Part shown: one piece after another, positions 7,540-15,554 of the stretch
Numbering within the stretch: position 1 is the stretch's first letter
Layout: every line of letters starts with the position of its first letter
NCBI RefSeq assembly: GCF_000661955.1
Contig: NZ_CP007597.1
Location: 2,894,984-2,958,983, forward strand
DNA: 64,000 bases
DNA from: Stenotrophomonas rhizophila
Lineage (GTDB): Bacteria > Pseudomonadota > Gammaproteobacteria > Xanthomonadales > Xanthomonadaceae
Direction of reading: 5' to 3'
The notes under the pieces: model-generated
What the model was told of the DNA's origin: nothing
Seen by the model: the letters and a program-made list of their open reading frames with translations, nothing else
Database searches by the model: none
Made by a program: the position numbers and the translations under genes

Positions 7540-8631
7540 ATGCCAGCCCGCCTTCACCTGCACCTGGTCGATCCTGCCCCGCCACCGCTTCCGCCGCCGC
7601 GTGGACGACCCATGCCGCCCTGGCGTCCGCTGCTGTCGGCCGCCCTGTTGGCCGCCTTCTACGCACTGCCGTGGCTGCGCTGGAACGGTCGCCAGGCGCT
7701 GCTGTTCGACCTGCCGGGGCGCCGCTTCGACCTGTTCGGGCTGACCCTGTGGCCGCAGGACCTCGGGGTTCTGCTGGGGCTGCTGGCCGTGATGGCCACC
7801 AGCCTGGTGCTGCTGACCTCCCTGGCCGGGCGGGTGTGGTGCGGCCACGGCTGCCCGCAGACCCTGTGGAGCCGTCTGTTCCGCTGGATCGAGCAGGCCA
7901 CGGCGCGCCACCTGCGCCAGCCTGCGCTGGCGCGCGCGGCCAAACACCTGCTCTGGGCGGTGGTGGCGCTGTGGACCGGGGTGACCTTCGTGGGCCTGTT
8001 CAGCCCGATGCAGACGTTGGTCGGCACGCTGTGGCCGCCGACCTGGAGCGGCTGGGAAACCTTCTGGGTAGCCTTCTACGCCTTGGCCACCTGGGGCAAC
8101 GCCGGCTTCCTGCGCCAGCAGGTGTGCATCGACCTGTGCCCGTTCGCGCGGATCTGCCCGAGCCTGTGTGACGCGGACACCCCGCAGGTGCAGTACGACG
8201 CACGCCGTGGCGAACCGAGGGGGCCGCGTGCGCACGGGCTGGGCGCGGTGATGCAGCGCGGCCGTGGCCTGCTCGATGCGGTCAGCGCCAGCGACTACGC
8301 CTTCCGCGCCGCCCATCCGGCCCTGGCCGGGCCGATGCCGCACTTCCCGGCCGACCGGCTCGGCGACTGCGTGGATTGCGGTGCCTGCGTGGCGGCGTGT
8401 CCGATGGCCTTGGATGTGCGCAGTGGGCCGCACGTGGACTGCATCGCCTGCGGTGCCTGCGTGGACGCCTGCAACACGCAGATGCGCGCGTGGCAGTTCC
8501 CGGCCGGCCTGCTCCGCCATGCCAGCACGGCCCACATGCAGCAGCGCCGCACCCGCTGGCTGCGGCCACGCACGCTCACAGCACTGATCACCCTGCTGGT
8601 GCTGCTGGGTGTCGGACTGCATCGGCTATAG
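7540..8631 (+). CDS. ccoG: CcoG/FixG-type cytochrome cbb3 oxidase accessory protein, short form
   Basis: A 363-residue membrane Fe-S protein. CcoG proteins take part in assembly of cbb3-type oxidase, where copper reduction has been proposed. Visible are membrane helices around residues 25-45, 70-95 and 130-155, the cysteine motifs CGHGCP and CIDLCPFARICPSLC, and two 4Fe-4S ferredoxin motifs (CVDCGACVAACP and CIACGACVDACN). A last helix ends the protein (TALITLLVLLGVGL). Usual CcoG proteins are about 100 residues longer and finish with an Ig-like periplasmic domain, which is absent here. Only 65 bases separate the stop from the next gene, so no frameshifted tail is hidden. The start at ATG 7540 is chosen over GTG 7534. 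The ccoNOP genes are not in this window. Confidence 0.85.
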   Translation: MPARLHLHLVDPAPPPLPPPRGRPMPPWRPLLSAALLAAFYALPWLRWNGRQALLFDLPGRRFDLFGLTLWPQDLGVLLGLLAVMATSLVLLTSLAGRVWCGHGCPQTLWSRLFRWIEQATARHLRQPALARAAKHLLWAVVALWTGVTFVGLFSPMQTLVGTLWPPTWSGWETFWVAFYALATWGNAGFLRQQVCIDLCPFARICPSLCDADTPQVQYDARRGEPRGPRAHGLGAVMQRGRGLLDAVSASDYAFRAAHPALAGPMPHFPADRLGDCVDCGACVAACPMALDVRSGPHVDCIACGACVDACNTQMRAWQFPAGLLRHASTAHMQQRRTRWLRPRTLTALITLLVLLGVGLHRL

Positions 8632-8696
8632 ACCCCTGATCCCTTGCCCCACGGCCGCCATTCCCCCGAATGGCACCGGCCCCCCCGACCGGAAAC

Positions 8697-8933
8697 TCAG
8701 CGCAGGCGGGTACTGCGTGGCGGCACCATCTGCGCACGCCGCACGATCCCCAACTGCTCGATGATCAACGCCAATTCATTGGTGACCTGGGTACGGCTGC
8801 GCCCTTTGGGCACCAGCCGCTCCAGCACCTGCTGGTAGGTGGTCCAGAATTCCGGGCCGCAGCCATGCTTGCTGTAACTGGCTTCCAGCTCGGTGCGCAC
8901 GCCACTTGCCAAGTCATGTACGTCGTAATGCAT
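8697..8933 (-). CDS. Uncharacterised 78-residue protein
   Basis: A small basic soluble protein, starting MHYDVHDLASGVRTELE at 8933, with a strong ribosome site (GGGAGG) five or six bases upstream. It appears helical, with a central segment GPEFWTTYQQVLERLVPKG and a basic tail ending RSTRLR. No family is recognised. It converges with ccoG. The good ribosome site and the low-Pro, helical composition support a real gene. Confidence 0.55.
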   Translation of the reverse strand: MHYDVHDLASGVRTELEASYSKHGCGPEFWTTYQQVLERLVPKGRSRTQVTNELALIIEQLGIVRRAQMVPPRSTRLR

Positions 8934-9163
8934 ACGACCTCCCTTGGACTTGCTTTGCATCGGAGACGCGCTACCACCCTGCGTCGTACAGGTTCACTTG
9001 CGCTTCACCTAAAATTTGCACGGTCCTCGCACCAAGTCAACCGGCAGGAGGCAGTTTGGCGAGGACATCGCTGAATGGTTCACCTGCGCCGCACCCTCCC
9101 GCTCCAGCAGCATGGGCCGGACAGAGTGACAGCGTGATGTCAGCAACCGCTGACGCGGTCGGC

Positions 9164-9385
9164 CTACGACGCCAGCCGCCAGATTCCGTAGGCGCAAATG
9201 GCGATCCCCACGCCAAGCAGCGCCCACACCAGGCCATTGAAGCGCTTGAACGCCTTGGCCAGCACCAGCGAGAACCCGATACCTGCCAGGCCGATCGCGA
9301 GCCAGAGTACGCCGTTTACGTTACTGGGCGACGCCCAGAACGAACCGGGCGCCCCGGTGACGGCAAACAGCTGGGTCAATGTCAT
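9164..9385 (-). CDS. Small two-helix membrane protein
   Basis: A 73-residue protein (MTLTQLFAVTGAPGSFW) with two predicted membrane helices, about residues 24-44 (VNGVLWLAIGLAGIGFSLVLAK) and 52-70 (LVWALLGVGIAICAYGIW). A short basic loop (AFKRFN) joins them. No family or function is recognised. It lies between the 78-residue gene and the BLUF gene, all on the minus strand but separated by 87 bases or more, so operon structure is uncertain. Confidence 0.55.
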   Translation of the reverse strand: MTLTQLFAVTGAPGSFWASPSNVNGVLWLAIGLAGIGFSLVLAKAFKRFNGLVWALLGVGIAICAYGIWRLAS

Positions 9386-9472
9386 GGCAGAACCTGGGAA
9401 GTGAACCAGCCTGCATCGTGGTCAACCGATCGTGCCGACGCGGTGAAGACCGGGCCGCCAGAGGCGGTCGAC

Positions 9473-9925
9473 TTACCCCGCCGCCGCCGGCATGGCCGGG
9501 GGCGCGGGCAGGGTGTGCGCCAGCAGGTCAAGCAACCGGTCCAGACCGGTGCTTACCGCCGCGCCGTCATTGACCTGGCGCGCAAACCCGGCCCAGTCGC
9601 CCGCCGACAACTGGCGGATCAGGGCCGGCTCGACACCCAGCCAGCGCATGCCCCAGAACGGAAAGTAGCGCTGGGGCACGCTGCCCCGGCACAGCTCCAC
9701 GATGCCATGGTGACTGCGTGCCTGGAGGATGCGCTCGTGCACGGCGGCCATGCCGTCTTCCGGGCCTTCGAAGTACTGCAGGAACCGGCCGCCATCAAAC
9801 AACAGCACGCCGGTGACGCCGGCCAAGGTGTTGAAGCGGGCAGCATCGTCGACCAACGCATCCAGGGCGGTGCTGGACAAGCCGGCGGGCGCCTCACTGA
9901 CGTAGGCAATCGCGCGAAGGGGCAT
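9473..9925 (-). CDS. BLUF-domain blue-light sensor
   Basis: A 150-residue protein consisting almost only of a BLUF domain. The flavin-contacting residues line up exactly with those of AppA at a constant offset of 13: Y8 (Y21), N32 (N45) and Q50 (Q63). Further family marks are AGVTGVLLFDGGRFLQYFEG and the ERI helix with HHGIVEL. The C-terminus (about 45 residues) forms the capping helices and a Pro/Ala-rich end; there is no EAL, GGDEF or cyclase output, so it must signal through a partner. Its N-terminus nearly repeats that of the fragment at 1-42. Confidence 0.9.
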   Translation of the reverse strand: MPLRAIAYVSEAPAGLSSTALDALVDDAARFNTLAGVTGVLLFDGGRFLQYFEGPEDGMAAVHERILQARSHHGIVELCRGSVPQRYFPFWGMRWLGVEPALIRQLSAGDWAGFARQVNDGAAVSTGLDRLLDLLAHTLPAPPAMPAAAG

Positions 9926-10026
9926 GGGCGTGTCCTTGGATGGAAGGGAGATGCTGTCACTTTCAGCCGGGCAGATAAACCACGTCGCTGAAGCGTTCAG
10001 ATGGGAGGCGATCCGACAAACGATAA

Positions 10027-10044
10027 AGCCCGCTTTCGCGGGCT
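10027..10044 (-). terminator. Terminator after tRNA-Cys
   Basis: A perfect 7-bp stem (AGCCCGC/GCGGGCT) with a 4-base loop, followed on the minus strand by TTTATC. It lies 16 bases beyond the 3' end of tRNA-Cys. Confidence 0.65.
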
Positions 10045-10060
10045 CTATGCGTCATCAATT

Positions 10061-10134
10061 TGGAGGCCTGGACGGGAATCGAACCCATCTCAACGGATTT
10101 GCAGTCCGGTGCATAACCACTCTGCCACCAGGCC
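10061..10134 (-). tRNA. tRNA-Cys (GCA anticodon)
   Basis: The minus strand folds as a 74-base tRNA: acceptor stem GGCCTGG/CCAGGCC, discriminator T, encoded CCA, anticodon loop CTGCAAA with anticodon GCA, and T-arm GGTTCGATTCC. Confidence 0.95.
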
Positions 10135-10178
10135 GGTGACCCTACAGCTTACCGGGCAATGATACCCCGATAAAACAA

Positions 10179-10196
10179 GACCCCGAGAACGGGGCC
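10179..10196 (-). terminator. Hairpin terminator between tRNA-Gly and tRNA-Cys
   Basis: A 7-bp stem (GGCCCCG/CGGGGTC, one G-T pair) with a 4-base loop, followed on the minus strand by TTGTTTTATC. It lies just beyond the first tRNA-Gly. Confidence 0.65.
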
Positions 10197-10207
10197 TGGT
10201 CAGGATT

Positions 10208-10283
<76 letters not shown>

Positions 10284-10401
10284 AAAATCAGGCGCGTATC
10301 TTACCGAAACCGCAGGTAACACACCAGCCTTTTCACACTTTATTTCACATCCCTGTCGAACCTGCCGATCAGGATGCCCGCGTGCCACCGCGGAGATAAA
10401 C

Positions 10402-10420
10402 AAGGCCCCAAGGGGGCCCT
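10402..10420 (-). terminator. Hairpin terminator between the two tandem tRNA-Gly genes
   Basis: A GC-rich stem of about 8 bp (AGGGCCCC pairing with GGGGCCTT, one G-T pair) with a 3-base loop, followed by GTTTATC on the minus strand. It lies 9 bases beyond tRNA-Gly copy 2, so the two tandem copies may be separate transcripts. Confidence 0.6.
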
Positions 10421-10429
10421 GTCGAAATC

Positions 10430-10505
<76 letters not shown>

Positions 10506-10651
10506 AGACTTTCTGCTTGCCCCGACTGCACCGCACCGTGAAGTACTGGAGGCTGCCGGCCCATCGACCTGCGTCGAAGGAGCGCTATTGTGTCGGGATT
10601 CCTTCACGCCGTCAACTGTCCGCAGGGCTTCGATTTATAGCCCCGGCTCCA

Positions 10652-10723
10652 CCGACGGCTTCCCGGTGCCGCTGCGGCGCGGAAGCCGTCGGATGCAACA
10701 AATTGCATGGTCACGCGTGTGAC
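10652..10723 (+). promoter_or_regulatory. Three stacked inverted repeats upstream of the 763-residue gene
   Basis: Within 72 bases lie three inverted repeats: a perfect 12-bp repeat CCGACGGCTTCC/GGAAGCCGTCGG with a 17-base spacer (10652-10692), ATGCAA-CAAA-TTGCAT (10693-10708), and GTCAC-GCGT-GTGAC (10710-10723). They abut each other and end 41 bases before the ATG at 10765. The two short ones have the form of operator sites for dimeric regulators; the first could be a terminator or RNA hairpin. The regulator is unknown. Confidence 0.45.
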
Positions 10724-10764
10724 CCCGCAAGGACACTGGTGCATTCGCATACCGCGACGTGGAC

Positions 10765-13053
10765 ATGCCCTTTTCTCTTCCGCACACCCCCATCCTCGAA
10801 CGCTTCAACGCCACAGGCCACATTGAGTCGCTGCTGCTGGATGGGCAGCGTCACTATTTTGGCCATGATCCGGTCACAGACCGCATCCTGTCGCCCCTGA
10901 TCCAGGATCCGCTGGAGATGGCCCAGTTCGCCGTCCAGTGGATGCGCGGGCATGCCGGCCCACGGGATGCAGCCTCGTGGCTGACCGAGGTACAGGCGGC
11001 CCCCGACCGCCCCCACCGGTGGCCGACGCCTTTGCTGGTGGAAGAACGCGACCTGATGGCGGTTGAACTGGCACTGCGCCACGCAGCGGACCACGACGCC
11101 CCCTCGTGCATCGACCTACGGCGCAACGTCGTGGATCTGCTGCGCACGGTCTACGGCGACATCGCCGACGGCCGACTGCAGGCGATGTTCGACTGGGCGG
11201 TCGCGCTGGGCCAGGCCGGACAAGCGGATGGACCGCTGGGGTGGGCCTTCGACGTGATCCATGGCGTATGCCTGGCGCCGGCCACACTGTCGCATCGGGA
11301 CATCGCCGTAGCGCTGCGGCATTGCTTGGGCTCTCTGTCCGACGTGGCCGTCGGCAACTGGATAATGGTATTCGGTGCAATCATCCGCGCCTGCGACGTC
11401 GTTGCGGCCACGCCGTCTCCAACGCCAGCCCAGGTAAGCGAAACCCTGGTGGACGACCGGCCCTTCGAGGTAGTGGCCTATGCGGACGTCGCCAACAAGG
11501 TGCCGGAGACCTCCCTGTACCAGGGCGCTTACACCGATTCCCTGCGACCTGACCCGCCGATCGTCCTTTTCGTCGATGGCGACCTGCATCTTGACCGCTT
11601 GGACCTGGACGATCCCCTTGCCCGCTGGCGCCGTCCAGACGCCGATGTCGTCCTGCCCTGGTTCATCCTGGTCACCGGCAACGTCGTCATCGAACAGCAC
11701 CTATGGTGCATGGAAACCGATGGCAGCTGCGGGCTGGTCGCGCTCGGTGATCTGACGGCGCGCAACGCCATCGTAGGCGGCCAGCAGATTCATGTCGGCG
11801 GCAACCTGACGATCGAGGAACTGTACTGGGGCGACTACAACCATGGGTGCCTGCATGTCGAAGGCGACACGGTGGCCGCCTTGTTGATTCAAACCGACTA
11901 CCGCATGGACCTGATCGGCAAGGTGAGCTGCCTCAAACGCGTAGATGATCTTGACGACCTGGACGGGGATGAACTGATGAAGATCATTGCCGCCGATTGC
12001 GTGATTCAGACCGAACCAGAGCCCGCGCCGGAGTGGTCACTTAATGCAGCCGCCATGATCGAACGGCTGGAGGCGGGCCGCAGCGTCATCTGCAGGGAAG
12101 CGCTGGAACGCCCCGATCCGCCCTTCACGATTCCGTCGCTGTTCGCAGACGCCAACGTCAGCCCCGGGAATTTCCTCCGGCTGTCCGATCCGGACCTGCT
12201 GCCCGACGACGGTTGCCTGCACAGCATCAAGCGCGACGGACTCGACCTGACCGTGATGGCCTACCTGTCGGAAGAGCATCGCATCCCACGACGCGCCATC
12301 CTGATCAAGGACATCGCGCGCAACATCGGTGTCAGCTTCACACTGGAACCGGCGACGGCGCCCTGGTCGTGGCGGGATGTCGTGTCACTGCGCAAACCGC
12401 AACGTGGCTGGGTACTGCTGAAAGCCACCTGTGACACCCTGGACACGCCAGATCCCGACTGGGTCGGCGTGGAGGGTGTCACCTTCACCCCGGAGTACAC
12501 CGCCCTCATTCTCAAGGGCTGGGCAGCGCTGCTGGAGTGGGCATCGCATCGGCACTGGGCCGCCAGCCAGATCCCCGCCGACCGGGTGCGGCGTCTGTTG
12601 GCCCTGCCTGTGGCCACCCCGTATGACGACTACGAGGACAGCGACCGCAACGGACTGTGGACAGGCAGATTCCATGCCGCGTTCCGGCAGCGCGGGCACG
12701 GCGCGGACGCCGAAGGCCAGCATCCCATCCTGCGCTTTTCCCGGAGTCGCTACTGCCGTGATACAGATGAAGAAACCACGGAGAGCTTCTACTACGACCT
12801 GGAGCGCTGCCAGGACGGGCAGGAACGCGTTCGCGTGCGCCACCTCGCCGATCAGGAGAGCGAACAACCGTCGATGCCGCTGGATGCCGAGGGTGGCCCG
12901 CGGCTGGTTGAGGCCGTTCGACTTTTCCATCGTGCCGCCGGCCAATTGGAGCAGGTCAACGCAGCACTGCTGGAAGGTACCCCGCCGCTCCATGCGACCG
13001 ACGATGCATTCGCGATGCGTCACTGGCGCGATCGCGGCTACTTGTCGGGCTGA
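10765..13053 (+). CDS. Large uncharacterised protein with a bactofilin-like or beta-solenoid segment
   Basis: A cytoplasmic-looking protein of about 762 residues with no signal peptide or membrane helix. ATG 10765 (MPFSLPHTPILERF) is preferred over GTG two codons before. The centre, about residues 265-385, has short hydrophobic beta repeats and Gly turns: PIVLFVDGDLHLDRL, WFILVTGNVVIEQHL, CGLVALGDLTARNAIVGG, IHVGGNLTIEELYWGDYNHG, LHVEGDTVAALLIQTDYRM. This recalls polymer-forming bactofilins or proteins with stacked beta-strand turns. The parts before (helical) and after (mixed, Asp/Trp-rich) are not recognised. The gene stands alone between tRNA-Gly copies with an elaborate upstream region. 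Function unknown. Confidence 0.75.
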   Translation: MPFSLPHTPILERFNATGHIESLLLDGQRHYFGHDPVTDRILSPLIQDPLEMAQFAVQWMRGHAGPRDAASWLTEVQAAPDRPHRWPTPLLVEERDLMAVELALRHAADHDAPSCIDLRRNVVDLLRTVYGDIADGRLQAMFDWAVALGQAGQADGPLGWAFDVIHGVCLAPATLSHRDIAVALRHCLGSLSDVAVGNWIMVFGAIIRACDVVAATPSPTPAQVSETLVDDRPFEVVAYADVANKVPETSLYQGAYTDSLRPDPPIVLFVDGDLHLDRLDLDDPLARWRRPDADVVLPWFILVTGNVVIEQHLWCMETDGSCGLVALGDLTARNAIVGGQQIHVGGNLTIEELYWGDYNHGCLHVEGDTVAALLIQTDYRMDLIGKVSCLKRVDDLDDLDGDELMKIIAADCVIQTEPEPAPEWSLNAAAMIERLEAGRSVICREALERPDPPFTIPSLFADANVSPGNFLRLSDPDLLPDDGCLHSIKRDGLDLTVMAYLSEEHRIPRRAILIKDIARNIGVSFTLEPATAPWSWRDVVSLRKPQRGWVLLKATCDTLDTPDPDWVGVEGVTFTPEYTALILKGWAALLEWASHRHWAASQIPADRVRRLLALPVATPYDDYEDSDRNGLWTGRFHAAFRQRGHGADAEGQHPILRFSRSRYCRDTDEETTESFYYDLERCQDGQERVRVRHLADQESEQPSMPLDAEGGPRLVEAVRLFHRAAGQLEQVNAALLEGTPPLHATDDAFAMRHWRDRGYLSG

Positions 13054-13110
13054 CGGCTGGATCGCCCGGCAGCGCCCGGCCGGATCAAAGATCCCCTTGG
13101 CCTCCAAAGG

Positions 13111-14223
13111 CTATGCCCCCAATCGCATCCCGCGCCGATGGAAATACACCTGCTCGGCCACCCGTCGCATCGCGCCGGAGTGCAGCACCAGATCCAGCGG
13201 CCAGTCCATCTGCAGGTGGTCCATCGCCCAGCGCATGAGGCGCTTGCGACGGAAGGTGGGGGCTGCCTTGCGTGCCACGGTTTCCGGCGGCGGCCCGTTG
13301 CCACGCAGTCGCAGGCCAGCGGCGTCGCCGATCGCCCAACCGTGCCGCCAGGACGAGTGGATGCCGCCGGCGGACAGCGGCGACACGATACCGGCCGCGT
13401 CGCCGGTGAGGATCACCCCGGGCGCGGTGATCGGGCCGTCCGGCAGGCCACACGGCACCAGCCCGGCGCGCGTGGCGGTCGGCACCGCCGCAGCCGGCAG
13501 ACCCACCACGTCGCGCACATGCTGCAAGAAGCCGTCCAGGTCGGGCTGCCGTGCGTGGGCCGCATCGTGTCGCAGCGCCAGCCCCACCTGCACGCCGGTT
13601 GGATTCTGCGCCGCCCAGCCGATGTACCCCGGAGCGAAGCGCTTGCTGGCAAAACAGTGCAGTGCCCCGGCTTCGGCCAGCTGGACGCCGCCAAACTCCT
13701 GCTCCACCCCGTACAGATTGTCCTGCACCCGGCCCAGCCCGGTGCGCTGCGCAACGCGTGAGGTGGCGCCGTCGGCACCGATCAGATACCGCGTGCGCCC
13801 TGCCCCCTCCACCTGCCAGCCGTCACCGTCGCGCCGTGCCTGGGTGAACGACTGCTGCAGACGAAGGTCGACCCCGTTGGCGCACAGTTCGGCCGCCAGC
13901 CAGCGCAGCAGGTTCGGCGTGTCGGTGGTCATGAAGTAGTAGCCGGGTGCGGCCAGCAGCACGCTGCGCAGGCTGGGGGCATACAGCCGCACCCGCTCCA
14001 CACGTTGCAGCAACTCACCCGGCGCCCGGCCCAGCCACGTCTGCTCGATGGCCTCTTTGACGATGATGCCGGTGGTGTGCAGGCGCGCGCCGGGATCGGC
14101 CTTGCGTTCCAGCACGCACACGCGCAGGCCGTACTGGACGGCGGCGAGCGCGCAGGCCGCGCCGGCGAAGCTGGCACCAACGACGACAAGGTCCCAGTCG
14201 TAGGCGGTAGAAGACGTCTCCAT
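13111..14223 (-). CDS. FAD-dependent oxidoreductase, geranylgeranyl reductase-like
   Basis: A 370-residue flavoprotein starting METSSTAYDWDLVVVGAS at 14223. The N-terminal dinucleotide fold has GASFAGAACALAAVQYG and the ribose-binding CVLERK. RTRYLIGADGATSRVAQRTGL in the middle and GVILTGDAAGIVSPLSAGGI near residue 285 are the second FAD contact, as in geranylgeranyl reductase and p-hydroxybenzoate hydroxylase-type enzymes. The C-terminal part is a helical domain. It probably reduces or hydroxylates a lipid or aromatic substrate, but nothing nearby names one. It converges with the 763-residue gene and is divergent from the exported protein pair on its right. Confidence 0.8.
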   Translation of the reverse strand: METSSTAYDWDLVVVGASFAGAACALAAVQYGLRVCVLERKADPGARLHTTGIIVKEAIEQTWLGRAPGELLQRVERVRLYAPSLRSVLLAAPGYYFMTTDTPNLLRWLAAELCANGVDLRLQQSFTQARRDGDGWQVEGAGRTRYLIGADGATSRVAQRTGLGRVQDNLYGVEQEFGGVQLAEAGALHCFASKRFAPGYIGWAAQNPTGVQVGLALRHDAAHARQPDLDGFLQHVRDVVGLPAAAVPTATRAGLVPCGLPDGPITAPGVILTGDAAGIVSPLSAGGIHSSWRHGWAIGDAAGLRLRGNGPPPETVARKAAPTFRRKRLMRWAMDHLQMDWPLDLVLHSGAMRRVAEQVYFHRRGMRLGA

Positions 14224-14357
14224 CAACGGGGTGTCCTGTGCGGTCGAGGCGCACAGGATCGAATGCATGGAGGGGGAGGCAATGAAGTGCCGGTGAAGCG
14301 AGGATGAAGCGACAGGGGCAGGTGTGGCGGCGCCCGCCACGTGGAAGAATGCCTGCC

Positions 14358-14705
14358 ATGAAAGCCCCATTGAACACGTGGATCGGCTGGTGGAGCGCCG
14401 CCGTGCTGGCAGCAGCGCTCACCTGCAGCCTGTCAACGAATCTCGCCTCGAACGCGATGATGCTGCTATTGGACGGCAGCAATGTCATCCCTGCCGAGTC
14501 GTCGATTTTTTTCTTCGAACCCTATGTGATCAACCAAGGTTCATCCAACTACTGGCTATACGGCCGGGATCGGCGCAATTACTACCACTTCATTTATCGA
14601 CAAGACGCCGCCTACGTGTATATCCCCATCCAGAACAGCTGCCCCGGCTTCGATCACACCAATGCACGCACCTGGTGCCAGGCCCGAACCGGAGGGGGGC
14701 GATGA
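14358..14705 (+). CDS. Exported or membrane-anchored protein, first of a coupled pair
   Basis: A 115-residue protein from ATG 14358 (MKAPLNTWIGWWSAAVLAAAL). A hydrophobic N-terminus of about 25 residues suggests a signal peptide or anchor. The mature part is rich in aromatic residues (SSNYWLYGRDRRNYYHFIYRQDAAYVYIP) and has two cysteines near the C-terminus (NSCPG and TWCQ), likely a periplasmic disulfide. No family is recognised. Its stop overlaps the start of the next gene (ATGA), so the two are translationally coupled and probably work together. Confidence 0.55.
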   Translation: MKAPLNTWIGWWSAAVLAAALTCSLSTNLASNAMMLLLDGSNVIPAESSIFFFEPYVINQGSSNYWLYGRDRRNYYHFIYRQDAAYVYIPIQNSCPGFDHTNARTWCQARTGGGR

Positions 14706-15337
14706 CCCCGTTGCCCGGCACGTTCACACGCGATGTGTCGCGAAGGGTTGGCGTGGCGTTGTTGTTGGTCGCCGCTACCCTCACGCTGCCGTTGAGGGCT
14801 GCACCGGCGCCCATCAGCGTGCCGTTGGCCGATGGCAGCGGTGCACGCCTGCGCATCGACAGCCACCAAGGCAGCGCGCAGCTGCTGTCTGCGTCCGGCG
14901 AAACCGAGCTTCGGGTGAACACGACGCTGCGCGATGCGCTGTCCAGGTCAGACACTGTGCTGGCGATCGGCCGGCACCGCCTCACCGCCGAACCCGACAG
15001 CAGCGTGCTGCTGTTCGTCAGCGCCCCGTCCAATCCCACTGCCCCGATGGGCTACTGCGGCGCAGGGCAAGAAGACGGATTGCTGCTGCTTGCGGTGCGC
15101 AACGGCGCGCTGGTGATGCACGATTTCGTGCTCTTGCAGAGCTGCCTGCACTCCATCGAGCAGGCCGTGGACCTGGGTGCTGAGCCTGCGGCCGCCCTCC
15201 ATCCCGTGCCGTCCCCTTGGCTGGTGAGCTTTGCGGCCATGCACGACGACAGGCGCGTGCAACGTTGCGTCGGCATCCGCGATGAGCGGCTAACCTTCCA
15301 GGACGATTGCATAGCCGCGCCCGACGCGTCGCCGTGA
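14702..15337 (+). CDS. Exported protein, second of a coupled pair
   Basis: A 211-residue protein that starts inside the stop of the previous gene (ATGA). The N-terminus has a signal peptide (RRVGVALLLVAATLTLPLRA, cleavage near APA). The mature part looks beta-rich (ISVPLADGSGARLRIDSHQGSAQLL, DTVLAIGRHRLTAEPDSSVLLFV) and carries four cysteines (MGYCGAG, LQSCLHS, RCVGIRD and DDCIA). No family is recognised. A strong bidirectional terminator follows 25 bases after the stop. Confidence 0.6.
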   Translation: MTPLPGTFTRDVSRRVGVALLLVAATLTLPLRAAPAPISVPLADGSGARLRIDSHQGSAQLLSASGETELRVNTTLRDALSRSDTVLAIGRHRLTAEPDSSVLLFVSAPSNPTAPMGYCGAGQEDGLLLLAVRNGALVMHDFVLLQSCLHSIEQAVDLGAEPAAALHPVPSPWLVSFAAMHDDRRVQRCVGIRDERLTFQDDCIAAPDASP

Positions 15338-15361
15338 TCGACCTGGGCCAACAGTAGAAAC

Positions 15362-15391
15362 AGAAAAAGCGACCTTCCGGTCGCTTTTTCT
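15362..15391. terminator. Strong bidirectional terminator
   Basis: A perfect 13-bp stem (AGAAAAAGCGACC/GGTCGCTTTTTCT) with loop TTCC. It closes the exported pair on the plus strand and tRNA-Gly copy 3 (42 bases away) on the minus strand. Confidence 0.9.
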
Positions 15392-15432
15392 GTTGGCCTC
15401 CACCGCGATGAATCGCCTTGGAAACCTGTATC

Positions 15433-15508
<76 letters not shown>

Positions 15509-15520
15509 TTGGGAGGCGAA

Positions 15521-15548
15521 ATTCTACAACCAAATGCGCAGGTGTCAA
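15521..15548 (-). promoter_or_regulatory. Sigma-70-type promoter for tRNA-Gly copy 3
   Basis: On the minus strand, TTGACA is followed by 16 bases and TAGAAT. The -10 box is 12 bases before the mature tRNA 5' end. Confidence 0.65.
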
Positions 15549-15554
15549 CAGCCC

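Noticed and set aside
8632..8696. A frameshifted C-terminal domain of ccoG
   Set aside because: Only 65 bases lie between the ccoG stop and the next gene, too few for the missing domain in any frame.
9924..10139. A short plus-strand open frame across tRNA-Cys
   Set aside because: It runs through the complement of a complete tRNA and its terminator and has no coding features.
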